Positions 32,826-44,742 of a stretch of 64,000 bases of DNA are shown here, piece by piece. This DNA is from Clytia hemisphaerica (taxonomy: Eukaryota; Cnidaria; Hydrozoa; Leptothecata; Clytiidae). Under the pieces are notes generated by a model, which saw only the letters and a list, made by a program, of their open reading frames with translations, ran no database searches and was not told the origin of the DNA. The position numbers were made by a program, and so were the translations under genes. The stretch covers positions 124,001 through 188,000 of the forward strand of contig CACVBU010000588.1 in NCBI GenBank assembly GCA_902728285.1, in the 5' to 3' direction. Position 1 is the stretch's first letter; each line of letters begins with the position of its first letter.

Positions 32826-35490
32826 ATGGTGTTGAAGAAAAGTAAATCAGAAGCAATCAACTCTGGAAATACCATCCGTAAAGGTAGGTCGATATTTTAT
32901 ATCTTCTTTGAATGTGACTTATATCTACTGGGAAAGAATTGATAGCTAAATCACCAGTCAAAACCTAATTTGAATTGAAGCGTTTCAACCTCTGTAAATA
33001 TTACATTTGCCTTTCGTCTATTTTACAGGTCGAAGTAAGACTCATATTCGAGCATTTGAAATCCAAGCATCAAAGCACAATTTCTTAAAGTATGCAGATA
33101 AACATGAAAAAGAATTATACCGAATTTTATCACAGCCTCAAATCGAGTTCTCTTTGAACAAATAAAACCGATGGTCTCTGTACGAGAAATTAGAGCAAAT
33201 CGAGGAGCTTCAGAAAACCTACGGAGAAGAAAAAGAAAAACAGAAAAGCCGTCGACAACTGAAAAAGGAAAACCGTAAAAACAAGAGGTCAAAGAAACGC
33301 AGAAATGAAGATGAATCGGAGCAAGCTGAAATCGTTTATACGAAGTCTGATGAACAGAATGTTACCGTTTGCTCTGAAAATAAAGTCAATTTCAAGTGAG
33401 TATCTTTATTGTGACAACTTGTCATGCGCTTATCTCAGTCCAGTGGCCAAATATAAGATTCCCAATAGATACATTGAGTCCGGGGGGGATTGAGTCAACC
33501 AAGTCAAATAATGTGGATCAATGACCAGGTGTCAGATATCCGGGAACAGATCTGTTGATAACAGATCACATAAAAACAAAGTCTAATTCTATATTGTTAA
33601 AATTATAGATCAGTGCACCGAACGCTAACCAAACTTCATGATGCATACCACACAAAACACAGGTCACAAAAAGTCAACGTCAGAAAACCAAAGATTTATT
33701 ACGATGACGATTTGGCGACGGATTATCTGTCGTACGACTATGACGAGGATGACGACTATGACGACTATGACGAGGATGACGGCGAATTCTATTGGGAACA
33801 AAATGAAGATGGAGACGTGATTGGACACCAAACTTCACTTTCATTTTCTGATTATTTCAACACGTCCCATGAAACCAAAAAAGCGGTCTTCGTCGAAGAA
33901 TCAATCGGAAAATCTGTTCATGGAGAAATCAAACCAGCTATGCAACTACCATACACTTCTTCAGGACTGGTTGGCAATACACGAAAAGTTGAATTACCAA
34001 TTCAACTTCAAGTCAAATCCTCAAGTATCGCACCTGAAATACTCCGACAAAAACATGGTAAGAAGTATCACGAAAGTGCTTCAATCCCAAGGAAATTCCT
34101 TATCATTGAAAATACATCTTATAGGAAAGCAAAAGTTGTAATAGTAACTGTCCAATCAGAATCTAAAGGCGTGGCATCAGTTTTGATCGATAAGCAGCAA
34201 AGTCACGGAAATAAGGATCTCAATATTCCCTACAATGATGGCTGCATAAACTTTGATGAGTTAATTCAACCAGTCTTTGACTTGCAGAGCAACTTTACCA
34301 ACAGCTCACACAGCATTGTTTCTCCTTATACTGTACTGAAGCCGTTCACCCTTCATTGTGTCTTCACTGAACAAATCAGGAATCCTACAATGTTAGATAC
34401 CTGTTTCGTAGACGACAATCTTTGTCAGAACTGCTTCCAAACGAAAGATTCATTTACTACACTTATGGGTTGTGGGCATACCTTTTGTGATGACTGTTGG
34501 CAAGATTTCATTTCGATGATGGTGTCAGCTCAGAGAGTCAACATCCCTTGCATGCAATATAAATGCAATACAAGAATCGATCCTGTAACCGTCGTAAGCT
34601 TCCTGAAGAACGACAAATCCTGGCTATCGTTTAAAAGTGGTTCCCTGAACTCGATAACATCATGCCCAAAAAAACACTGCGTTGGCGTAACCTCTGATAA
34701 AGTAAATCCGCCAAGAACCAGTGAAATTACGGATAGATTTGATGCAAAGCAGCCAGAAATGTTTTGTGAAGTTTGCGGAAGCAAGTTTTGTGTGTATTGC
34801 CGAGAAGGACACTGGCCTTTGACGTGCGAAATGCATCAAGCATACCAAGAATACAAATCTGGCGAGGAGCAACCTTCGTATGAAGATTTATTGAGAGATT
34901 CGCAATATTTGAAATTACATTTGAGAAGCTGTCCAAACTGCCACGTCGTCATCGAGAAAAATGGAGGGTGTAACCATATGTATTGCACTCAATGCTACAG
35001 ACCATTTAATTGGGACAAACCACAAACCAAAGAGTTTGGTACTTGGCGATTCTTCCAAACAAAGCATAATGATCGATTACGTAATGCTTTACTGGTGGGT
35101 ACCGTGATCAAGAATGACGCAATGGAGAAGCTAAAACAACATGGATACACAAACGAAGTCAAAACTAAGTTGCATACAGAGCTGTACGAGGCTATCAAGG
35201 CTTTGAGCAAGATTGTAGAATCAGCATATGTTGTCAGCGGTTTGAGCGACTCGGTTTACCAGCGACGTCGGTATCTCAATCTAGCCGATCGTTTGAAATG
35301 GTGGGTCAGCAAAGGACTTGATTTACTTTCCAGAAAAAAGAATGAATACGATGCTCAAGATATCAAATATGCAACAAGAAAAATGAAAGAACTGATTGAC
35401 CAAGTTGTCAAAGGTGATTTTATAATCCAAGAATGTCCACTACCAGCAGGTGATCATGCTCGACTCTGGAAAAACATCTTGATGAATTGA
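32826..35490 (+). CDS. RBR-type E3 ubiquitin ligase (ariadne-like), possibly interrupted
   Basis: Exons 32826-32883, 33029-33395 and 33609-35490 join in phase. Exon 3 carries an acidic run (DYDEDDDYDDYDEDD), then RING1 (CQNC...CGHTFCDDC...C...C), IBR (CPKKHC...CEVC...CVYC...H...C) and RING2 (CPNCHVVIEKNGGCNHMYC). The catalytic RING2 cysteine that takes ubiquitin in a thioester is the Cys codon at 34969-34971. After it the usual FCWxC is FNWDK, so the second zinc site of RING2 looks lost. A helical ariadne-like C-terminus follows. Exon 2 has an in-frame TAA at 33163-33165. Without it the product would be 768 residues. A GT-AG intron 33035-33193 (donor GTAAGA, weak acceptor TTAG) would remove the stop and keep frame, giving 715 residues. 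So either a small extra intron, a nonsense allele, or a sequence error. Substrate unknown. Confidence 0.8.
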
Positions 35491-35636
35491 GAATTGAAAA
35501 AAAACTTCCTTAAAAATTGAAATCAATTTAAAAAGACGATCATAATCATACAGTATAACAAACTTTTGTATTTTTAGGGTATTAGGGTATTTCAGATTTT
35601 TATAAAACTGTTAATCGAATAATTTCGTTAAATACC

Positions 35637-35918
35637 TTAAGGGTATTAATTTTCGCGGGGATTATATTTCGCGAATTTCGCGAGTTTTTCCGAAATTCGC
35701 AAAATATAATCCTCGCGAAAAAATTAAAATCATGATTTTTGCCTGAACCCCTAGGAAAATGAAAGAAATTCGGTCAAAAAGGGACTGATTCGCGAAATTT
35801 AATCCTCGCGAAAATTTAGAATTCCCGTCTTCGCGAAAACAAGTCCCGCGAAAATTAAATTATTTCGCGAAAAAATTGTCTCGCGAAAATAAGTTACCGC
35901 AAAAATTAATACCCTTAA
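35637..35918. mobile_element. TTAA-flanked foldback (TTCGCG family)
   Basis: Ends TTAAGGGTATTAATTTTCGC and complement, 282 bp, flanked inward by many TTCGCG/CGCGAA words. It lies in the short gap between the convergent RBR and alpha-2/delta genes. Confidence 0.75.
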
Positions 35919-36059
35919 GGTATTAAAGATAGTAATTTATTGAAATCTAAGTTTGATGGTGTAAAACTGTTTTCTAGCGCCCCAATTCTGAGCACATAAA
36001 CCTTAACGCATACATAAGCTATTTTTAATTCTTCTGTATTTAATTGAGATCTTGAAAAG

Positions 36060-39000
36060 TTAGTAAAATAAATTTCTACAGTAAGTCATGATCACCATGA
36101 CAACCGCTATAAACAAACAACTTCCCGAATATCCGAGAATCAAGTAGAAAAATAGATTACCATCTGTATTCGTATACTCAAAGAAACAAGTCTTTTCTTT
36201 AGCGTTCGAACGATAACATTTACTCCTCGGTAAGCGATAATGCATTGATTTCTCACAGATTCGATTTTCAAAAATCGGCACCGGTTCATTAGATACTATT
36301 TTGGCGGGAAATGTTTCGTCTGCCGTACATATGTTCTTAGTAACAATGAAAATAAGGTTTGTTTCTAAGATACGTTTAACGTGGAAGTACATTTTACAGT
36401 TTGCTGACGACTCTAATATGCCATAGGTATCAATACTAAGTTTATTGAGAGTGTAAATAGGGCGTTCTTTAATGCAACTGATGTTACGCTTCGAAGCGGT
36501 TGCTGCGCTGACGTTTAATTCATTAGGTGGAAATAAAAGGTTTGTGAATAGTAGATACAAAATTGCTGATAATTGACTCAAAAAGGATATCACGTAGTTG
36601 AAAGCTTGCGAATACATAGATTTTATAAGTTCACTGCTAGATGATTTGGACTGGTCGCCCTCTTGGTCACTTGAACACTCAGCTTGTGTATCTTTGTAAA
36701 CAGTCTTATTGAATATCTCTAACTCAGTTAGTTCTTGCAATAAATTCCCGTTTACGAATCCGACGAAATAGCCCGTTAGAAAGTGGTTTTGGTTGCTTAT
36801 GACTACGTAACCAAACATATCCACCATCAAGCACTGGTAATTCTCAGGGTCACCACAATCGAAAGAAAATGTGCAATTTGTGTTCTCCTGAATGGGGTCA
36901 CAATCTGATTTGAAGTTTAGTTTCATATAATCAATAAGTGTTAGAGAATTGATTGATAGACCTATAACAGACATCAAACTATGTTTTTCTTTAGAATATA
37001 TTCCTCTGGTAATGGCAACAAGATTTGTGTTTACGTTTTTTGTCTTTTGACGCCATGGTGGGCGCCCCGTTTTGGTCTCCACAGTAAAGACAAGGTTTCG
37101 TTGATGATTTAACCGCATCGCTGCTGTGTTTGTGAATCGGATGTCTTCGTATAGGTCTCGTAGAATCAGACGACTGATGTTGAAATCGGTTGACCAATGT
37201 ATGGTAAAGCCAGCTGTGGTCATCACAAATAAATCAGTCACATTGTGACTATCCAGAGATTCTAAGGACCAAAATTGATCAGTAAAGTTACCAATAGTTG
37301 AGCCTGATTGCAATAAATCCATAACACGGTTATAATCGCATTCCGAGTCTGCAATATCATGTAGGTTGCTCAGATAACTGTATAAATCATCTGCTGTAAG
37401 ATAATAATGTGTAGAAGCTGGTTGGTTTTTCATATTTTCATGGTCAACAGTACAAAAAGGCCAACTAGCAATTTGATGACGCCGGCTCTCCACCTTTGCT
37501 GTTTTCAACCAATTGATACCAGACTTGATAACAGAGTCGGGAAGAAGTTTATGATCGACTTTTGTTTTGATCAAGTTTTCATCGGGAATGCTGACGCCTG
37601 CGAAAAATGGCGTGTCCGGTAATGGCCGGTAACAATAAGTATTGTTCAATCGGACAAATTGCGTGTTATCCGATAACGGAAACAGCCAATCAGCTTCTGC
37701 CCTTATGCATCCGATTTCCCCATCTATCATACGGCGTTCCAGCATTTCCCCGATTTCGGGTTTGACAGTATGTTCGACTTCTGATAGATACACGGTAGCT
37801 GGATCGGTAAGGTAACCAAATTGATCTTTGAACTTTGGATGCATTAAGAACAATCCGTTGTTGTTGATAACAAAGGCGTGACCAAACACACCCATTTCCT
37901 GAAATGTAAAAGGTATGTAAATATAAAGGATAATGTTTTTATAAAAGAAAACAAAATATCGCAAACAGAGTTTGGACCACTGGCCGGGGAGGTACCAGAA
38001 ATAATGGTCTCCTCAAAAAAAATAAAACTTGGTGACTTATCAAATTCCCTCCCTATCTGAATTCAACTTTTATCAAGTGTAAGGGGAAGGGGAATCTTTA
38101 GGATTTGCATTTGTTTAGAAGGAACAATTTTCTGACTACATAAGAAAGGTTTAGAGATTTATCCCATTCCATGAATGAAAGCAGTGAGCACTTTTTATAT
38201 ACAGGGGTTAAAACTGTATTCCCCGGTTTTATCGTACACAGATGGGATTTACTAGTTATCCAATGGGAGGGGGGGGGGGGGTCAAAATATCAAAGCATGA
38301 CTTATTGACAAACCATCCCAAATTGTCTCTAACCTGTATAGGATAATGTTGTTCCAATAAGGAGATGACAATATCAATCCCTGCAACTCCAATCAATTCT
38401 GTGTCTGATTTGCCGTCGTCGATATCGAATGATGTTGATTCGTTATTTAAGTTAGCAAAAACACCTGCAAAAAAATATTGTTTACTTTTTAGCAAATAGC
38501 TTATAGACTTCGCCAGTGTAAGGGACACTATCCTTGTTTTCTTATAGGAAACACACAACAATATAGATAAGATTAAATAGAAGTAGGTCAGAAGAAAAGC
38601 CTTGAATGTATACCCTAGCTGTATGCTTTTTTTACCGAAGCGAGAATGTTTTCTCAAAACTTCCACTCAGCTTCGGCTACAATTTTGAGATACAGCATAA
38701 CCTCAGCCTCAGCTCCGTTACATTGGTTTTCAAACCAAAAGGCTAGAGACGCATCTAGCCCAAGCAAGAAAAAGCGAACTCTTAAAATTTGCGTTACATT
38801 TCGGACGAGAGATTAATCTAGCATTTTCTTTGTTTTCGGACAGTTGGAGGATATGAATGTAAACATACCAGTAGAGATGGTGGTCATCATTCCCAGCCCT
38901 GATCCATCCAAATATAAAGGTGTGAAAGTGACGTAATTGGTGCCGCTTTCGCCGATCGGTTTACTCAACACTTTCTGATATTTCAATACGCCGTCCAAAA

Positions 39001-41827
39001 CATTTCCTGTCGAAGAGTAAGAAAATCACGAACTTTTTAGCCAGGGGATGGGTTTTGTACAAGTAAAACTTACAAAATATCTGATATCAAAATTTAAAGC
39101 CCTGTCCTTCTTATTATAGCGGGGTAAACTCCAGCTTATTTGGTTATTTTCAATAGGGAATGCGACGTCATCTAATAAATATCAAAAATAACTTTTTCTT
39201 ATGAAAAAAGCGTAAGAACGATGCAAATGACGTACGTACGCTTTACTAACACATATCAAGAATAGGCTGGTTCTTATTGGAAAAGCATGCGGCCTTACCA
39301 ACAGTTTGTATTCGGTAATAATCTCCACCATTCGCGCATGCCACATCCATCAACTCCATATCCGTTGTGAATCCTACTATAAAGGAGAATATCACTACGT
39401 TTTTATCTCCATTATATCGTGCTAACACTTCTTCCGTTCGATCGTCATAAGTTACACCGTCTGAAACAATCATCATAACTTTCGTGCAGTTCGACGTTGC
39501 TAGGGGTTCCGTTGCACCTCGATTGAGTATCTCAAAGGCGGTTTGTAAGGCGTTTGGGAAATCAGCCATGCCAGTGGGTTGGTCTAGTTGATCTACGATA
39601 TCTTTGAAAGCTTGTTTATTGGACGTTGTAGCTTCGGAGAGGTTTTGTAAACACGGGATGAGATAATCGACGTCCGAATTGAACGAAATAACATTAAAAT
39701 AATCATCTTGCTGTAAGGTATTGATAAGTGAAGAAACAACAAGTTTTGCTATAGTAAGATGTGTTCCCGTCATGGAGCCTGACATATCCGTAGCTATAAC
39801 GACGTCCTTAGGAGACATAATAGCTTGATTGTACCATATGCGACGTCGTGGATCGTACATATCAACCATGTCACTTTCGTAGCTGAGTGAAGGGAGATTT
39901 TGAAATAAAGAGTTCTGCAATGCTGGACAAAAGGTTTGTAGACTTCTGCAATATTTGCAAAATACTTCAATATCGATCAAAAACAAGTTCCCAAGAGGCT
40001 CTGGGTGCTTTCCAAACCCATCCAAAGTCTTTCAAAGTCACCCACTGCAGTCTAACCGCAAGGGCAAACCACAAGGGCTTGATTAACTGGCTTACACCAG
40101 TATCAAAACGCTGATTTTTTGCTTGTGGTTCCCTCAAAAGCAATTCAAAAGCAATGCAACGACTTCAAAAGTGTTTTTCTTAACTTCCATCCCCTTGCAG
40201 ACACATTGAAGAGTCATTTTGCTCTATTTCTCATCATTTTTTACTGAAATTCCATTTGTCTACAACCTTTTGTCCGGCATTGTGCAGAGAGACATTTTAA
40301 CTTGTATCTTTTCCATATGACAGCTATAACAGTAATAATCTAGGTTTGCGAGAAGACGGGTATGTCATAGACAAGGCTCGAAAAACCGACCCGGAAAGAG
40401 ACTTACTTTATAGAGCCGTTATACCCATTCTGCCTGAGTACCTCCAGGTAGCCAGAGGAAACAGTAAAAACTCACTTAATCCCTGGGAATGTCTTCGATG
40501 CACCATTTTCGCTTGAAAAATATTGCCATAAAAGCGTTGGTTTGTTCTTGAAATTCTCCAAAAAGACTGGGTCCAAGTTTTGAAGCCACGTGAAATCGTT
40601 CAGAACCTTTTTGTCGTATTTGAAAATCTCCGTAGGTACCTGTAAGAAATGGAACAAAAGGTGAAGAAAAAATACTGAAACGTTCCATACGGTCTTAAAC
40701 ACGTAACCAGTTAATTTTCAATCCATGAAAAAGTCATCTAAAGGTTTTCAAATTACTATCATTATCTGGACATATTGCAACCAATGACACACCCCTGTGT
40801 TACAGAACTGATGGGACCACCTCAAAACTGGAAAAATTTGGTCAAAAGTTATTTGAAATAATGCTGTTAAATCTCATCCCTATTGGGTAACACCAAAACA
40901 ACTTCATCCCCATCGTAAATAGAACGGGAAAAAATGTCATCCGAAACGATTTCCAATGAGTTGAAAACAATTGATTTTATATCTCCAATGGAACTTTGAT
41001 TGGTAAACTTTTGTCCGAAATGAACGAGACAGGGGCGTAATGATAATTGACCAACATGTAATGAAGTTAAATAAGTTCGCGAAATTTTAATTTATATGAG
41101 AAAGGTTGTAAGGGTGTAGGCGAGTTAAGACGATCCACTCTTTGCCATATCTATTCTATAATTGAGAATTTAAGTAGGCAGAAAGCTGGCTGTCTAAAGT
41201 CAACGCATTGACCTCTTTTGTCGTCAGTGCAATGACTTCTTTAAATCTTTTTGCAACACAGATTATAACTGCCAACCTGCTGTCCACTTTTCCTCTACAG
41301 GGCAGAAAGTGGACTGTCTAAAGTAGAGCATATAAAATGGTGAGCCTTGAGTACTATAAAGAATTTGAATGTGGAAAAAGTAAAACAATAATGCATACCT
41401 GTGCGAAGCTCTGATTGAGGTTTACTTTCAAATCTTTGGAGAATGTTGGTTCAATACGAGCACTGTTATTTTGTTTGTCATTGAAGTAATTAAAAGGTTG
41501 GATGTTATAATCATACACGTGACTCTCTATGGATGATTTCACTTTATATTTGATCTTGTTCAAATCGTCCAGATAAGAGAGCAACAAATCTCGAATCTTG
41601 TTTCCAAAAGTTTTGGTAATTTCATCGACGTTGATTTCGTATTCCTGTAAAATACCTTCCTGAAGTTGTTTGTGGATAGTGGATTTGAGCAGTTGGTGTT
41701 TGGTTGTGCTTTCGAATAGATTGTCAGCATAGTTGAAGAAGCCTTGGTAAATCGATTGGTCATCATTTGTCAATGTCCAATGCGTTTTGGTGAGTAGTAG
41801 TAACAAAACAAACAAACTTTTTTCCAT
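36060..41827 (-). CDS. CACNA2D: Voltage-gated calcium channel alpha-2/delta subunit, 6 exons
   Basis: Exons 41399-41827, 40476-40639, 39299-39882, 38869-39006, 38334-38464 and 36060-37898 join in phase to 1094 residues, the usual family length. A signal peptide opens the protein (MEKSLFVLLLLLTKT). A VWA N-terminal region contains PTEIFKYDKK and LLWQYF. The VWA domain follows YDPRRRIWYNQAI and has an intact MIDAS, Asp230-x-Ser232-x-Ser234 in TDMSGSMTG. Cache-type sequence (GVFGHAFVINNNGLFLMHP, TVYLSEVEH) comes next. The delta part has METNLIFIV-like and Cys-rich blocks and ends in a hydrophobic segment, a membrane anchor or GPI signal. Family members raise surface expression of Cav1/Cav2 channels. 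YLSEVEH is reminiscent of alpha-2/delta-3 and -4, but subtype is not assigned. A TTTACAG acceptor at about 41879 shows at least one upstream 5' exon. Confidence 0.93.
38263..38280. repeat. Poly-G tract
   Basis: A run of G broken once (GGGAGGG then about 12 G) in an alpha-2/delta intron. Length in the assembly may be unreliable. Confidence 0.8.
40303..40450 (+). other. Orphan coding-like block on the strand opposite alpha-2/delta
   Basis: A plus-strand frame reads SFPYDSYNSNNLGLREDG, then a charged stretch including KARKTDPERDLLYRAVIPIL and PEYLQ. It runs to a CAG|GTAGCC that could be a donor. The block is GC-richer than the surrounding intron and has coding-like codon use. I do not recognise the protein. 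It sits in the intron between exons at 40476-40639 and 39299-39882. It may be a gene fragment, a mobile-element relic or chance. Confidence 0.3.
41188..41330. repeat. Fragment related to the 14930-15336 element
   Basis: Shares GTCTAAAGTCAACGCATTG and GCAATGACTTCTTT with that element, and ends with the complementary orientation (AAAGTGGACTGTCTAAAGT as direct repeat). It lies in an alpha-2/delta intron. Confidence 0.45.
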
Positions 41828-42542
41828 GTTTTTTGACAGTGACTTTATCCGTTGACCTTCATGCAATTCAATTGACTGTAAATTCAACACAAAGAATGCA
41901 ATAAGTGGAAAAAGTCTGCTAATTCTGAACGTTACAAACCTTCAAGCTAAAGTAGAAGGATAAAATCCCATAAAATAGTCATCAAGTATTTCTGCAAAGT
42001 GTGAAATTTCCTTAAGTTACAGATCTTAGTTAAAAAAGCTTGATTTAAGTCTCACTAAGAGTAAGCCTCTATATGCATCGAAAAAGCAAGAACATTTCAA
42101 CGCTCGAAATGCGTTAACATCTAAAAACAATCTAAGACCATCGCGAAGGCTTTTTCAAAGTTTAAGAATTCTCAATGAAAGACGAGTTCTTCATGAAGAG
42201 TAAACACTGAACTTTCAAGAAAGTGAATAAAACCTCTGGCTGAAAAAAAGACAGCAAGAGACCTATTAAGATTACGACAGGTTGCCGTCTTAATAAAGAG
42301 ACGTGTAAAATTATTTTCATATCAGATACTCTATAGGGATAATTAAAAAGAGTTTTTGAAAACAGCATGTCATAGATGAACATGGAATATTATTTAGAGA
42401 TAAAATCTGTTTTGAAAAATACAAAAGATACACACATAAGAAACTCTCAACGAAAACAAAGCAAAAGAAAATTAAAGCTTTTTCATTCAAACCATCCTGC
42501 GATATCTTGCTTGAGATCTATATCAAAGTTTTCAAACTGTCG

Positions 42543-42614
42543 TGCTGTGATTCACTTGGAAAGTGAATGTACCTTCGCCCGGGTTGACCCATGCCTTGTG
42601 AGGGGAACTGGGTA
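42543..42614 (+). repeat. SINE body fragment
   Basis: Matches the body of the SINE at 19711-19905 (GCTGTGATTCACTTGG, CCTTCGCCCGGG, TGTGAGGGGAA) but lacks the tRNA-like head. The GC-rich sequence downstream to about 42890 is probably the rest of this copy or another retroposon tail. Confidence 0.7.
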
Positions 42615-43559
42615 CCATCACTCTAATAAACAAGTATGGGGAGTATGCCAGGCATTGCAACTAGCGATGCTCATAGGTTCAACACCTGCGAAGATGTATG
42701 TCCTCCCGTGTAGTTCGAGTATCGTCGTCTGTACACTCAAAACGAACGCGAGCGCAGGGTTAGCAGTATCTGGTAAGCGTGGCAATTTCCCTCTCCTAGG
42801 GTAGGTATCTATCCTAGGGATAGGCCCCATTCCGGATGATTCGGAGGGTTCACTTTTTATCACGCATAGACCTATACAAAACATCTTACATTTTAATTTT
42901 TGAATCAGCTAAGAGTCTACAAGTGATATAGAGACGATAAAAGAGTTTAACCAAGACATCAAAATTACAAGTTCATATCCCAGAGTGCACACAACCCCTA
43001 AAATGACCAGAGTCCCAAAAACGCTATATGAACGGTACAAAAATAATATGAACGGCTCAACTATTACAGGCTGAGTTCTGATATCCGATTTCCTTACATC
43101 ACAGATATCAGGCCTGAGACTCAGCATAAAATGAGCTACAAGCTCGAATCTCTAAAAGCTGTACTTAATAAATAAAGAACTTTCGATACTCAACCAATAA
43201 ATAAATTAATAATAAAAGATATTTGCTAAAAAGCAAAAACAGTTCTAGATATATGAAATATTAAGCCAATCTCATCAGTTCTCTTGAAAGTTCATTTACT
43301 ATTCTAATTGAGCGGCTTTTGAAACATTAAAGAGAGTTTCAATTCATCGGTTTGGTAATTTGTGTAGTTGTGGGCAAAATCGTTGAATAATGAATTTGGA
43401 AAATCAGTTTAACAAGCAAAATCACCAGCATCACTCTACCCTAAAAAGTATTTGAATATTAAAGTAAAAAAATCATGCTTGGTCATAAACTGAATACCCT
43501 CGTACTATACAAAGGTTCATCGAGACTAACCAATTGCTTTCTTATAAGAACAAACTACC

Positions 43560-43882
43560 TTAAGGGAACTTATTTTGGCGAGCGGCGAAAATCTTAAAAA
43601 ATTTTAATTTTGGCGGGAACTAATTTTGGCGAATAGTGAATTTTTTTAATTTTGGCGGGAACTAATTTTGGCGAATGACAACGTAAATCTGTTCTATTTT
43701 GCCTTATTTTGAGCAATTTTGATGAATTGCAGAGGTTATTTAGGCATGGAAGCAAAAAATTTAATTTTGGCGGGAACTTATTTTGGCGAGTGCGCAAAAT
43801 ATTTAATTTTGGCGGTAACTAAATTTGGCGAATTTCGTCTAAATTCGCCAAAATTAGTTCCCGCCAAAATAAGTTCCCTTAA
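43560..43882. mobile_element. TTAA-flanked foldback (TTTTGGCG family)
   Basis: Ends TTAAGGGAACTTATTTTGGC and complement. The interior repeats AATTTTGGCGGGAACTAA at least four times. Same architecture and TTAA flanks as 2590-3017, 35637-35918 and 62167-62387, but a different internal word. Confidence 0.75.
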
Positions 43883-44009
43883 AAAGGAAAACAATTTTAG
43901 GCTTAAAAAATCAATCCACGACAGCTTCAAAAGTTTACAGTAGGACGTTCTTTAAAAAAAATGACCTCGCCGCATTGGACAATCTTAATAATTGGTTTAA
44001 AGGAAACTT

Positions 44010-44439
44010 AAGGTCTTGTTAGACGATAACATTCGGTAACATTTTTGTGTAACATTTTCTAAAAATAGCAAATGTTGTACAAAATGTTACTGTGTAACAT
44101 CGATTAACATTCAGAAACATTCAAATGTTAACGAATGTTACGCGCAGATAGCAAATCAAAAAAAAATGATTTGCTCTCGATGGTTAACATTTTGAATCAA
44201 AGGATGCCGCCATTTAAAGGGAATTTAAAAGGATACTTCAAGTGCGCACGTGTTTTTTCGCCAATTTTTCTCTCTTTTTCTCTCTTTTTCTCTCTTTTTT
44301 AATAAAAAAAATCAAATGTTACACACAAAATGTTTGCGTGTAACATATGTTAACATTTCTTGAGCACATTTTTGAAATCTTCTATTTTTAGAAATGTTAG
44401 CGAATGTTACACAAAAATGTTACCGTCTAACAAGACCTT
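44010..44439. mobile_element. Foldback element with AAGGTCTTGTTAGACG ends
   Basis: A 430-bp inverted-repeat element, ends AAGGTCTTGTTAGACG and complement, with many GTAACATT/AATGTTAC words inside and a CTCTTTTT tandem stretch at 44268-44300. Confidence 0.8.
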
Positions 44440-44510
44440 TACTCAAATTTACCCAGACAGACAATTGCACGTTCACAGGTGGAGTGCTTAATACTTTTAG
44501 TCTACTTTAG

Positions 44511-44742
44511 CCTTAGGCGTACAAACTGTCGCAAGCAGAAACTTTCGCGAGATCGAAAAATTCACGCCATTTACTCTTGCGAATTCAATGAGTCTTTTTA
44601 GCGAGCCTAAGCTTTCACGAATCAAGACATGATTTTTTTTGGCCTTTTCGAGAATTTTCAAAGACATTTACATTTCGCGAAAAAGGGCTAAAATTTGTAA
44701 AAAGCTCGAAAGTTTCTGCTTGTGAAAGTTTGTACGCCTTAA
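44511..44742. mobile_element. Foldback element with CCTTAGGCGTACAAACT ends
   Basis: A 232-bp element; ends CCTTAGGCGTACAAACTGTC and AGTTTGTACGCCTTAA, arms about 36 bp with the shared inner words GCAGAAACTTTCG/CGAAAGTTTCTGC. Begins only 71 bp after the 44010-44439 element. Confidence 0.8.

Noticed and set aside
42376-42804. 142-aa plus-strand frame
   Set aside because: Its middle is the SINE body also present at 19784; the rest is retroposon tail.
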